In this document: positions 12,263-22,794 of the stretch, one piece after another
Numbering within the stretch: position 1 is the stretch's first letter
Layout: each line of letters opens with the position of its first letter
Source of the DNA: Hydractinia symbiolongicarpus
Lineage: Eukaryota > Cnidaria > Hydrozoa > Anthoathecata > Hydractiniidae
Direction: 5' to 3'
DNA length: 64,000 bases
Assembly: GCF_029227915.1 (NCBI RefSeq)
Contig: NC_079882.1
Span: 15,078,501-15,142,500, forward strand
Program-made: the position numbers and the translations under genes
The notes under the pieces: model-generated
The model's database searches: none
What the model saw: the letters and a program-made list of their open reading frames with translations, nothing else
What the model was told of the DNA's origin: nothing

Positions 12263-15200
12263 ATAAAGGCCTCACACCTAAATCACGTGGTTCCATCTGC
12301 CTACGCAGATTACCATTGGACTTTTCCTTCCAGTCTCGATGCAGTACAACGTCCCAAGTCGTCTTCATTAGCGCCGTTGCCTTACAACACTCTTAACTAC
12401 GTGCACAGTCCTGTAAAGGCTGTAATATGGCCTTTTGCAGTCTATTAAAGGCCTCACACGTAAATCACGTGGTTTCACCTGTCTGCGCAGGTTACCATTG
12501 GCATAGTCCTTCCAGTCTCAATGCGATACAACGTCCCAAGTCGATTTCATTAGCGCCGTTGCCTTACAACAGTCTTAACTACGTTCACAGTCCTATAAAG
12601 GCTGTAATATGGCCTTTTTGCAGTCTAATAAATGTCTCACACGTAAATCACGTGGTTTCACCTGTCTGCGCAGGTTACCATTGGCCTAGTCCTTCCAGTC
12701 TCAAGCGCTACAACGTCCCAATTCGTTTTCATTGGGGAAGTTGCCTTAGAACATTCTTAACTACGTGCACAGTCCTCTAAAGGCTGTAATATGGCATTTT
12801 GCAGTCTATTAAAGGCCTCACACGTAAATCACGTGGTTTCACCTGCCTGTGCAAGTTACCATTGGCCTATTGCTTCCCGTCTAAATGTGCTACAACGTCT
12901 CAAGTCGTTTTCATTAGCGCCGTTGCCTTAAAACACTCTTAACAACGTGCACAGTCCTATAAACGCTGTATTATGGCCTTTTGCAGTCTAATAAAGGCTT
13001 CACACGTAAATCACGTGGTTTTACCTGCCTGCGCAGGTTACCATTGGACTAATCGTGCCAGTCTCAATGTTCTACAACATCGCAAGTCGTTTTCCTTAGC
13101 GCCGTTGCCTTACAATACTATTAACAACGTGCACAGTCCTATAAAGGCTGTAATATGGCCTTTTGCAGTCTAATAAAGGCTTCACACGTAAATCACGTGG
13201 TTTCTCCTGCCTGCGTCGGTTACCATTGGACTATTCCTTCCAGTCTCAATGCCCTACAACGTCCCGAGTTGTTTTCATTGGCGAGGTGGCGTTAGAACAC
13301 TTTTAAATCCATTCACAGTCCTATAAAGGCTGTAATATGGCATTTTGCAGTCTAATAAAGGCCTCACACCTAAATCACGTGATTCCATCTGCCTACGCAG
13401 ATTACCATTGGACTTTTCCTTCCAGTCTCGATGCACTACAACGTCCCAAGTCGTCTTCATTAGCGCCGTTGCCTTACAACACTCTTAACTACGTGCACAG
13501 TCCTGTAAAGGCTGTAATATGGCCTTTTGCAGTCTAATAAATGTCTCACACGTAAATCACGTGGTTTCACCTGTCTGCGCAGGTTACCATTGGCCTAGTC
13601 CTTCCAGTCTCAAGCGCTACAACGTCCCAATTCGTTTTCATTGGGGAAGTTGCCTTAGAACATTCTTAACTACGTGCACAGTCCTCTAAAGGCTGTAATA
13701 TGGCCTTTTGCAGTCAAATAAAGGACTCACACGTAAATCACGTGGTTCCATTTGCCTGTACAGGTTACTATTGGACTATTCATTCCAGTCTCAATGCGCT
13801 ACAACGTCCCAAGTCGTTTTCATTAGCGCCGTTGCCTTACAACAGTCTTAACTACGTTCACAGTCCTATAAAGGCTGTAATATGGCATTTTGCAGTCTAA
13901 TAAAGGCCTCACACGTAAATCACGTGGTTCTATCTGCCTGTGCAGGTTACCATTGGCCTAGTCCTTCCAGTCTCAATGCGCTACAACGTACCAAGTCGTT
14001 TTCATTAGCGCCGTTGCCTTACAACACCCTTAACTACGTTCACAGTCCTATAAAGGCTGTAATATGGCATTTTGCAGTCTAATAAGGGCCTCACACGTAA
14101 ATCACGTGGTTCTATCTGCCTGTGCAGGTTACCATTGGCCTAGTCCTTCCAGTCTCAATGCGCTACAACGTCCCAAGTCGTTTTCACTAGCGCCGTTGCC
14201 TTACAACACTCTTATCTACGTGCACAGTCCTATAAATGCTGTAATATGGCCTTTTGCAGTCTAATAAAGGCCTCACACGTAAATCACGTAGTTTCACCTG
14301 TCTGCACAGGTTACCATTGGCCTAGTCCTTTCAGTCTCTATGTTCTACAACGTCGCAAGTCGTTTTCCTTAGCGCCGTTGCCTTACAACACTATTAACTA
14401 CGTGCACAGTCCTATAAAGGCTGTAATATGGCCTTTTGCAGTCTAATAAAGGCCTCACACGTAAATCACGTGGTTCCAATTGCCTGTGCAGGTTACCATT
14501 GCACTATTCCTTCCTGTCTAAATGCGCTACAACGTCCCAAGTCGTTTTCATTAGCGCCGTTGCCTTACAACACTCTTAACTACGTGCACAGTCCTATAAA
14601 AGCTGTAATATGTCCTTTTGCAGTCTAATAAAGGCCTCACACGTAAATCACGTGGTTCTATCTGCCTGTGCAGGTTACCATTGGCCTAGTCCTTACAGTC
14701 TCAATGCGCTACAACGTCCCAGGTCGTTTTCATTGGCGAAGTTGCCTTACAACACCCTTAACTACGTGCACAGTCCTCTAAAGGCTGTAATATGGCCTTT
14801 TGCAGTCAAATAAAGGACTCACACGTAAATCACGTGGTTCCATTTGCCTGTGCAGGTTACTATTGGACTATTCATTCCAGTCTCAATGCGCTACAACGTC
14901 CCAAGTCGTTTTCATTAGCGCCGTTGCCTTACAACAGTCTTAACTACGTTCACAGTCCTATAAAGGCTGTAATATGGCCTTTTGCAGTCTATTAAAGGCC
15001 TCACACGTAAATCACGTGGTTCTATCTGCCTGTGCAGGTTACCATTGGCCTAGTCCTTCCAGTCTCAATGCGCTACAACGTCCCAGGTCGTTTTCATTGG
15101 CGAAGTTGCCTTACAACACCCTTAACTACGTGCACAGTCCTCCAAAGGCTGTAATATGGCCTTTTGCAGTCTAATAAAGGACTCACACGTAAATCACGTG

Positions 15201-16790
15201 GTTCCATTTGCCTGTGCAGGTTACCATTGGACTATTCATTCCAGTCTCAATGCGCTACAACGTCCCAAGTCGTTTTCATTAGCACCGTTGCCTTACAACA
15301 CTCTTAACTACGTGCACAGTCCTATAAAGGCTGTAATGTGGCCTTTTGCAGTCTAATAAAGGCCTCACACGTAAATCACGTGGTTCCATTTGCCTGTGCA
15401 GGTTACCATTGGACTATTCCATCCCGTCTCAATGCGCTACAACGTCCCAAGTCGTTTTCATTAGCGCCGTTGCCTTACAACACTCTTATCTACGTGCACA
15501 GTCCTATAAAGGCTGTATTATGGCCTTTTGCAGTCTAGTAAAGGCCTCACACGTAAATCACGTAGTTTCACCTGTCTGCACAGGTTACCATTGGCCTAGT
15601 CCTTCCAGTCTCAATGGGTTACAACGTCCCAAATCGGTTTTATTAGCGCCGTTGCCTTACAACACTCTTAACTACGTGCACAGTCCTATAAAGGCTGTAA
15701 TATGGCCTTTTGCAGTCTAATAAAGGCCTCACACGTAAATCACGTGGTTCCATTTGCCTGTGCAGGTTACCATTGGACTATTCCTTCCAGTCTCAATGCG
15801 ATACAACGTCCCAAGTCGTTTTCATTAGCGCCGTTGCCTTACAACAGTCTTAACTTCGTTCACAGTCCTATAAAGGCTGTAATATGGCCTTTTGGAGTCT
15901 AATAAATGTCTCACAAGTAAATCACGTGGTTTCACCTGTCTGCGCAGGTTACCATTGGCCTAGTCCTTCCAGTCTCAAGCGCTACAACGTCCCAATTTGT
16001 TTTCATTGGGGAAGTTGCCTTAGAACATTCTTAACTACGTGCACAGTCCTATAAAGGCTGTAATATGGCCTTTTGCAGTCTAATAAAGGCCTCACACGTA
16101 AATCACGTGGTTCCATTTGCCTGTGCAGGTTACCATCGGACTATTCCTTCCAGTCTCAATGCGATACAACGTCGCAAGTCGGTTTCATTAGCGCCGTTGC
16201 CTTACAACAGTCTTAACTACGTTCACAGTCCTATAAAGGCTGTAATATGGCCTTTTGCAGTCTAATAAATGTCTCACACGTAAATCACGTGGTTTCACCT
16301 GTCTGCGCAGGTTACCATTGGCCTAGTCCTTCCAGTCTCAAGCGCTACAACGTCCCAATTCGTTTTCATTGGGGAAGTTGCCTTAGAACATTCTTAACTA
16401 CGTGCACAGTCCTATAAAGGCTGTAATATGGCCTTTTGCAGTCTAATAAAGGCCTCACACGTAAATCACGTGGTTCCATTTACCTGTGCAGGTTACCATT
16501 GAATTATTTTTCCAGTCTCAATGTTCTACAACGTCGCAAGTCGTTTTCCTTAGCGCCGTTGCCTTACATCACTATTAACTACGTGCACAGTCCTATAAAG
16601 GCTGTAATATGGCCTTTTGCAGTCTAATAAAGGCCTCACACGTAAATCACGTGGTTCCATTTGCCTGTGCAGGTTACCATTGCACTATTCCTTCCTGTCT
16701 CAATGCGCTACAACGTCCCAAGTCGTTTTCATTAGCGCCGTTGCCTTACAACAGTCTCAACTACGTTCACAGTCCTATAAAGGCTGTAAT
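12263..16790 (+). repeat. Irregular monomers with a 6-monomer echo
   Basis: There is no sustained HOR here. A CAGTCAAATAAAGGACTC monomer occurs at 13,700 and again at 14,792, 1,092 bp apart, and the pair starting at 13,882 and 14,064 are close relatives. Several monomers carry a one-base deletion reading CTCAAGCGCTAC (near 12,703, 13,611, 15,977 and 16,340). A one-base insertion lies in the T run at about 12,612-12,620. These are scattered copies of common variants. Confidence 0.75.
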
Positions 16791-16792
16791 AT

Positions 16793-16817
16793 GGCCTTTT
16801 GCAGTCTAATAAAGGCC
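16793..16817 (+). other. 7-bp inverted repeat GGCCTTT/AAAGGCC
   Basis: GGCCTTT at 16,793-16,799 and AAAGGCC at 16,811-16,817 are perfect reverse complements separated by 11 bases. The same dyad is present in every monomer reading ATGGCC with AAAGGCC, a large share of both arrays. Monomers with AAAGGTC, AAAGGCT or ATGTCC lose one or two pairs. The dyad could extrude as a hairpin or bind a dimeric protein; this is inference from symmetry only. Confidence 0.7.
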
Positions 16818-16820
16818 TCA

Positions 16821-16835
16821 CACGTAAATCACGTG
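16821..16835 (+). other. CACGT-N5-ACGTG dyad with CDEI/E-box-like ATCACGTG
   Basis: CACGT (16,821-16,825) and ACGTG (16,831-16,835) form a perfect 5-bp dyad with a 5-base centre. The right half lies within ATCACGTG (16,828-16,835), which contains the E-box CACGTG and fits RTCACRTG, the budding-yeast CDEI consensus bound by Cbf1. The element is kept in most monomers of both arrays; a subset reads GTCACGTG, which also fits. Some copies lose it, for example CACGTAG and AATTACG variants. Binding in this organism is unknown. Confidence 0.55.
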
Positions 16836-16886
16836 GTTCCATTTGCCTGTGCAGGTTACCATTGGACTATTCCTTCCCGTCTCAAT

Positions 16887-16920
16887 GCGCTACAACGTCC
16901 CAAGTCGTTTTCATTAGCGC
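16887..16920 (+). other. Nested dyad GCGCTA...AACG...CGTT...TAGCGC
   Basis: GCGCTA (16,887-16,892) pairs with TAGCGC (16,915-16,920), and inside it AACG (16,894-16,897) pairs with CGTT (16,906-16,909). It is present only in monomers with the TTAGCGCCG form of the second half; the TTGGCGAAG and TTGGGGAAG forms lack the right arm. Hairpin formation is inferred. Confidence 0.5.
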
Positions 16921-17022
16921 CGTTGCCTTACAACACTCTTATATACGTGCACAGTCCTATAAAGGCTGTAATATGGCCTTTTGCAGTCTAATAAAGGCCT
17001 CACACGTAAATCACGTAGTTTC

Positions 17023-17038
17023 ACCTGTCTGCACAGGT
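17023..17038 (+). other. 6-bp hairpin ACCTGT/ACAGGT with 4-base loop
   Basis: In the monomer variant reading TCACCTGTCTGCACAGGT, the arms ACCTGT (17,023-17,028) and ACAGGT (17,033-17,038) are perfectly complementary across the loop CTGC. The related variants ACCTGTCTGCGCAGGT and ACCTGCCTGCGCAGGT keep five pairs (ACCTG with CAGGT). The alternative allele CCATTTGCCTGTGCAGG does not form it. This is one of several short dyads in the monomer. Confidence 0.6.
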
Positions 17039-17700
17039 TACCATTGGCCTAGTCCTTCCAGTCTCAATGCGTTACAACGTCCCAAATCGGTTTTATTAGC
17101 GCCGTTGCCTTACAACACTTTTAACTACGTGCACAGTCCTATAAAGGCTGTAATATGGCCTTTTGCAGCCTAATAAAGGCTTCACACGTAAATCACGTGG
17201 TTTCACCTGCCTGCGCAGGTTACGATTGGACTAATCGTTCCAGTCTCAATGCACTACAACGTCCCAAGTTTTTTTCATTGGCGAAGTTACCTTAGAACAC
17301 TATTAACTACGTGCACAGTCCTATAAAGGCTGTAATATGTCCTTTTGCAGTCTAATAAAGGCCTCACACGTAAATCACGTGGTTCCATTTGCCTGTGCAG
17401 GTTACCATTGGACTATTCCTTCCAGTCTCAATGCGTTACAACGTCCCAAGTTGTTTTCATTAGCGCCGTTGCCTTACAACAGTCTTAATTACGTTCACAG
17501 TCCTATAAAGGCTGTAATATGGCCTTTTGCAGTCTAATAAAGGCCTCACACGTAAGTCACGTGGTTCTATCTGCCTGTGCAGGTTGCCATTGGCCTAGTC
17601 CTTCCAGTCTCAATGCGCTACAACGTCCCAGGTCGTTTTCATTGGCGAAGTTGCCTTACAACAACCTTAACTACATGCACAGTCCTATAAAGGCTGTAAT

Positions 17701-19337
17701 ATGGCCTTTTGCAGTCTAATAAAGGCCTCACACGTAAATCACGTGGTTTCACCTGTCTGTGCAGGTTACCATTGGCCTAGTCCTTACAGTCTCAATGTGC
17801 TACAACGTCCCAAGTCGTTTTCATTAGCGCCGTTGCTTTACAACACTCTTAACTACGTGCACAGTCTTATAAAGGCTGTAATATGGCCTTTTGCAGTCTA
17901 ATAAAGTCCTCACAGGTAAATCACGTGGTTCCATTTGCCTGCGCAGGTTACCATTGGACTAGTCCTTCCAGTCTCAATGCGCTACAACGTCCCAGGTCGT
18001 TTTCATTGGCGAAGTTGCCTTACAACACCCTTAACTACGTGCACAGTCCTCTAAAGGCTGTAATATGGCCTTTTGCAGTCTAATAAAGGCCTCACACGTA
18101 AATCACGTGGTTCCATTTACCTGTGTAGGTTACCATTGGATTATTTTTCCAGTCTCAATGCGCTACAACGTGGCAAGTCGTTTTCATTAGCGCCGTTGCC
18201 TTACAACACTCTTAATTACGTGCACAGTCCTATAAAAGCTGTAATATGGGCTTTTGCAGCCTAATAAAGGCCTCACACGTAAGTCACGTGGTTCCATTTG
18301 CCTGTGCAGGTTACCATTGGACTATTCCTTCCAGTCTCAATGCACTGCAACGTCCCAAGTCGTTTTCATTAGCGCCGTTGCCTTACAACACTCTTAACTA
18401 CGTGCACAGTCCTATAAAGGCTGTAATATGGCCTTTTGCAGCCTAATAAAGGCTTCACACGTAAATCACAAGGTTTCACCTGCCTGCGCAGGTTACCATT
18501 GGACTAATCGTTCCAGTCTCAATGCGCTACAACGTCCCAAGTTGTTTTCAATGGCGAAGTTACCTTAGAACACTATTAACTACGTGCACAGTCCTATAAA
18601 GGCTGTATTATGTCCTTTTGCAGTCTAATAAAGGCCTCACACGTAAATCACGTGGTTCCATTTGCCTGTGCAGGTTACCATTGGACTATTCCTTCCAGTC
18701 TCAATGCGCTACAACGTCCCAAGTCGTTTTCATTTGCGCCGTTGCCTTACAACAGTCTTAACTACGTTCACAGTCCTATAAAAGCTGTAATATGGCCTTT
18801 TGCAGTCTAATAAAGGTCTCACACGTAAGTCACGTGGTTTCACCTGTCTGCGCAGGTTACCATTGGCCTAGTCCTTCCAGTCTCAATGCGCTACAACGTT
18901 CCAATTTGTTTTCATTGGGGAAGTTGCCTTAGAACATTCTTAACTACGTGCACATTCCTATAAAGGCTGTAATTTGGCCTTTTGCAGTCTAATAAAGGCC
19001 TCACACTTAAATCACGTGGTTCCATTTGCCTGTGCAGGTTACCATTGGACTATTCCTTCCAGTCTCAATGCGCTAGAACGTCCCAAGTCGTTTTTATTAG
19101 TGCCATTGCCTTACAAAACTCTTAACTACGTTCACAGTCCTATAAATGCTGTAATATGGCCTTTTGCAGTCTAATAAAGGTCTCACACGTAAATCACGTG
19201 GTTTCACCTGTCTGCGCAGGTTACCATTGGCCTAGTCCTTCCAGTCTCAATGCGCTACAACGTCCCAAGTCGTTTTCATTGGCGAAGTTGCCTTACAACA
19301 CTCTTCACTACGTGCACAGTCCTATAAAGGCTGTAAT
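17701..19337 (+). repeat. Filler monomers between module Y copies 1 and 2
   Basis: About nine monomers, including the ATGGGCTTTTGCAGCC monomer at 18,246 and the CGCTAGAACGTCCC monomer at 18,974. Both recur elsewhere in the domain (18,246 type at 23,341 and 25,707; 18,974 type at 20,430 and 26,435). The order differs from the matching interval of copy 2, so only the length, not the content, is kept. Confidence 0.75.
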
Positions 19338-20429
19338 ATGGCCTTTTGCAGTCTAATAAAGGCCTCACACGTAAATCACGTGGTTCCATTTGCCTGTGCA
19401 GGTTACCATTGGACTATTCCTTCCCGTCTCAATGCGCTACAACGTCCCAAGTCGTTTCCATTAGCGCCGTTGCCTTACAACACTCTTATCTACGTGCACA
19501 GTCCTATAAAGGCTGTAATATGGCCTTTTGCAGTCTAATAAAGGCCTCACACGTAAATCACGTAGTTTCACCTGTCTGCACAGGTTACCATTGGCCTAGT
19601 CCTTCCAGTCTCAATGCGTTACAACGTCCAAAATCGGTTTTATTAGCGCCGTTGCCTTACAACACTCTTAACTACGTGCACAGTCCTATAAAGGCTGTAA
19701 TATGGCCTTTTGCAGCCTAATAAAGGCTTCACACGTAAATCACGTGGTTTCACCTGCCTGCGCAGGTTACCATTGGACTAATCGTTCCAGTTTCAATGCA
19801 CTACAACGTCCCAAGTTTTTTTCATTGGCGAAGTTACCTTAGAACACTATTAACTACGTGCACAGTCCTATAAAGGCTGTAATATGTCCTTTTGCAGTCT
19901 AATAAAGGCCTCACACGTAAATCACGTGGTTCCATTTGCCTGTGCAGGTTACCATTGGACTATTCCTTCCAGTCTCAATGCGTTACAACGTCCCAAGTTG
20001 TTTTCATTAGCGCCGTTGCCTTACAACAGTCTTAATTACGTTCACAGTCCTATAAAGGCTGTAATATGGCCTTTTGCAGTCTAATAAAGGCCTCACACGT
20101 AAGTCACGTGGTTCTATCTGCCTGTGCAGGTTACCATTGGCCTAGTCCTTCCAGTCTCAATGCGCTACAACGTCCCAGGTCGTTTTCATTGGCGAAGTTG
20201 CCTTACAACAACCTTAACTACGTGCACAGTCCTCTAAAAGCTGTAATATGGCCTTTTGCAGTCAAATAAAGGACTCACACGTAAATCACGTGGTTCCATT
20301 TGCCTGTGCAGGTTACCATTGGCCTAGTCCTTCCAGTCTCAATGCGCTACAACGTCCCAGGTTGTTTTCATTGGCGAAATTGCCTTACAACACCCTTAAC
20401 TACGTGCACAGTCCTCTAAAGGCTGTAAT
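19338..20429 (+). repeat. Module Y, copy 2, extended by one monomer
   Basis: Matches 16,791 onwards at 2,547 bp and 21,886 onwards at 2,548 bp. Its sixth monomer (20,248, with CAGTCAAATAAAGGACTC and CCCAGGTTGTTTTC) is shared with copy 3 but not copy 1, which makes copies 2 and 3 the closer relatives. Confidence 0.85.
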
Positions 20430-21157
20430 ATGGCCTTTTGCAGTCAAATAAAGGACTCACACGTAAATCACGTGGTTCCATTTGCCTGTGCAGGTTACCA
20501 TTGGACTATTCCTTCCAGTCTCAATGCGCTAGAACGTCCCAAGTCGTTTTTATTAGTGCCATTGCCTTACAACACTCTTAACTACGTTCACAGTCCTATA
20601 AATGCTGTAATATGGCCTTTTGCAGTCTAATAAAGGTCTCACACGTTAATCACGTGGTTTCACCTGTCTGCGCAGGTTACCATTGGCCTAGTCCTTCCAG
20701 TCTCAATGCGCTACAACGTCCCAATTCGTTTTCATTGGGGAAGTTGCCTTAGAACATTCTTAACTACGTGCACATTCCTATAAAGGCTGTAATATGGCCT
20801 TTTGCAGTCTAATAAAGGCCTCACACGTAAATCACGTGGTTCCATTTGCCTGTGCAGGTTACCATTGGACTATTCCTTCCAGTCTCAATGAGCTACAACA
20901 TCCCAAGTCGTTTTCATTAGCGCTGTTGCCTTACAATACTATTAACTACGTTCACAGTCCTATAAATGCTGTAATATGGCCTTTTGCAGTCTAATAAAGG
21001 TCTCACACGTAAATCACGTGGTTTCACGTGTCTGCGCAGGTTACCATTGGCCTAGTCCTTCCAGTCTCAATGCGCTACAACGTCCCAATTCGTTTTCATT
21101 GGGGAAGTTGCCTTAGAACATTCTTAACTACGTGCACATTCCTATAAAGGCTGTAAT
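20430..21157 (+). repeat. Transition monomers into the dimer block
   Basis: Four monomers. The one at 20,430 carries CGCTAGAACGTCCC, and the one at 20,794 carries CTCAATGAGCTACAAC, the founder type of the following dimer expansion. Those at 20,612 and 20,976 carry AATTCGTTTTCATTGGGG. Confidence 0.7.
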
Positions 21158-21885
21158 ATGGCCTTTTGCAGTCTAATAAAGGCCTCACACGTAAATCACG
21201 TGGTTCCATTTGCCTGTGCAGGTTACCATTGGACTATTCCTTCCAGTCTCAATGAGCTACAACGTCCCAAGTCGTTTTCATTAGCGCTGTTGCCTTACAA
21301 TACTATTAACTACGTGCACAGTCCAATAAAGGCTGCAATATGGCCTTTTTCAGTCTAATAAAGCCCTCACACGTAAATCACGTGGTTCCATCTGCCTGGG
21401 CAGGTTACCATTGGCCTAGTCCTTCCAGTCTCAATGCCCTACAACGTCTCAAGTCGTTTTCATTGGCGAAGTTGCCTTAGAACATTCTTAACTACGTGCA
21501 CATTCCTATAAAGGCTGTAATATGGCCTTTTGCAGTCTAATAAAGGCCTCACACGTAAATCACGTGGTTCCATTTGCCTGTGCAGGTTACCATTGGACTA
21601 TTCCTTCCAGTCTCAATGAGCTACAACGTCCCAAGTCGTTTTCATTAGCGCTGTTGCCTTACAATACTATTAACTACGTGCACAGTCCAATAAAGGCTGC
21701 AATATGGCCTTTTTCAGTCTAATAAAGCCCTCACACGTAAATCACGTGGTTCCATCTGCCTGGGCAGGTTATCATTGGCCTAGTCCTTCCAGTCTCAATG
21801 CCCTACAACGTCTCAAGTCGTTTTCATTGGCGAAGTTGCCTTACAACACTCTTAACTACGTGCACAGTCCTATAAAGGCTGTAAT
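21158..21885 (+). repeat. Dimer tandem, 2 x 364 bp
   Basis: 21,158-21,521 and 21,522-21,885 repeat at 364 bp, two monomers each. The first monomer has CTCAATGAGCTACAAC and GCGCTGTTGCC; the second has GCCTTTTTCAGTC, AATAAAGCCCTC and AACGTCTCAAGTC. The first monomer type is also at 20,794, so the expansion has three steps for it. The copies separate near the end, where one reads GCCTTAGAACATTC and the other GCCTTACAACACTC. Confidence 0.85.
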
Positions 21886-22794
21886 ATGGCCTTTTGCAGT
21901 CTAATAAAGGCCTCACACGTAAATCACGTGGTTCCATTTGCCTGTGCAGGTTACCATTGGACTATTCCTTCCCGTCTCAATGCGCTACAACGTCCCAAGT
22001 CGTTTCCATTAGCGCCGTTGCCTTACAACACTCTTATCTACGTGCACAGTCCTATAAAGGCTGTAATATGGCCTTTTGCAGTCTAATAAAGGCCTCACAC
22101 GTAAATCACGTAGTTTCACCTGTCTGCACAGGTTACCATTGGCCTAGTCCTTCCAGTCTCAATGCGTTACAACGTCCCAAATCGGTTTTATTAGCGCCGT
22201 TGCCTTACAACACTCTTAACTACGTGCACAGTCCTATAAAGGCTGTAATATGGCCTTTTGCAGCCTAATAAAGGCTTCACACGTAAATCACGTGGTTTCA
22301 CCTGCCTGCGCAGGTTACCATTGGACTAATCGTTCCAGTCTTAATGCACTACAACGTCCCAAATTTTTTCATTGGCGAAGTTACCTTAGAACACTATTAA
22401 CTACGTGCACTGTCCTATAAAGGCTGTAATATGTCCTTTTACAGTCTAATAAAGGCCTCACACGTAAATCACGTGGTTCCATTTGCCTGTGCAGGTTACC
22501 ATTGGACTATTCCTTCCAGTCTCAATGCGTTACAACGTCCCAAGTTGTTTTCATTAGCGCCGTTGCCATACAACAGTCTTAATTACGTTCACAGTCCTAT
22601 AAAGGCTGTAATATGGCCTTTTGCAGTCTAATAAAGGCCTCACACGTAAGTCACGTGGTTCTATCTGCCTGTGCAGGTTACCATTGGCCTAGTCCTTCCA
22701 GTCTCAATGCGCTACAACGTCCCAGGTCGTTTTCATTGGCGAAGTTGCCTTACAACAACCTTAACTACGTGCACAGTCCTCTAAAAGCTGTAAT
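21886..22794 (+). repeat. Module Y, copy 3
   Basis: Third occurrence of the module Y order, 2,548 bp after copy 2. It has a short T-run variant at about 22,360 (CCCAAATTTTTTC, one base shorter than the equivalent in copies 1, 2 and 4) and GCCATACAAC near 22,565, both private changes. Confidence 0.85.

Larger units (their letters stand above)
16791..16972 (+). repeat. Reference-type 182-bp monomer
   Basis: This copy is close to the common form of the monomer and serves here as a coordinate frame, with the A of ATGGCC as position 1. Inverted repeats are GGCCTTT (3-9) with AAAGGCC (21-27), CACGT (31-35) with ACGTG (41-45), and GCGCTA (97-102) with TAGCGC (125-130) enclosing AACG (104-107) and CGTT (116-119). 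Position 155-162 is ACGTGCAC and 168-175 is TATAAAGG. It departs from the common form at only a few positions, for example CCCGTC for CCAGTC and TTATATACG for TTAACTACG. Confidence 0.9.
16791..17700 (+). repeat. Module Y, copy 1 (5 monomers)
   Basis: First of four occurrences of the same ordered block (16,791, 19,338, 21,886 and 26,980). Markers in order are a TTCCCGTCTC monomer with CTCTTATMTACG, a TCACGTAGTTTCACC monomer with AAATCGGTTTTATTAGC, a GCAGCCTAATAAAGGCTTC monomer, a TGTCCTTTTGC monomer and a CGTAAGTCACGTGG monomer. The spacings are 2,547, 2,548 and 5,094 bp, that is 14, 14 and 28 monomers. Confidence 0.85.

Noticed and set aside
12427-12780. A 117-codon frame at 12,427-12,780 and a 109-codon frame at 11,752-12,081
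   Set aside because: The first arises from a one-base insertion in a T run (about 12,612-12,620), and the second from a shortened monomer. Both join neighbouring monomer frames.
15346-15720. Longer frames of 81-124 codons starting MQSNKG or MQHSQL
   Set aside because: The MQSNKG frames start at a TTG and run from one monomer phase into the next only because no stop happens to fall between. They are repeat by-products, present wherever the two variants are adjacent.
16958-16965. TATAAAGG as a real promoter
   Set aside because: It occurs in every monomer as part of the repeat. There is no gene downstream and no independent support.
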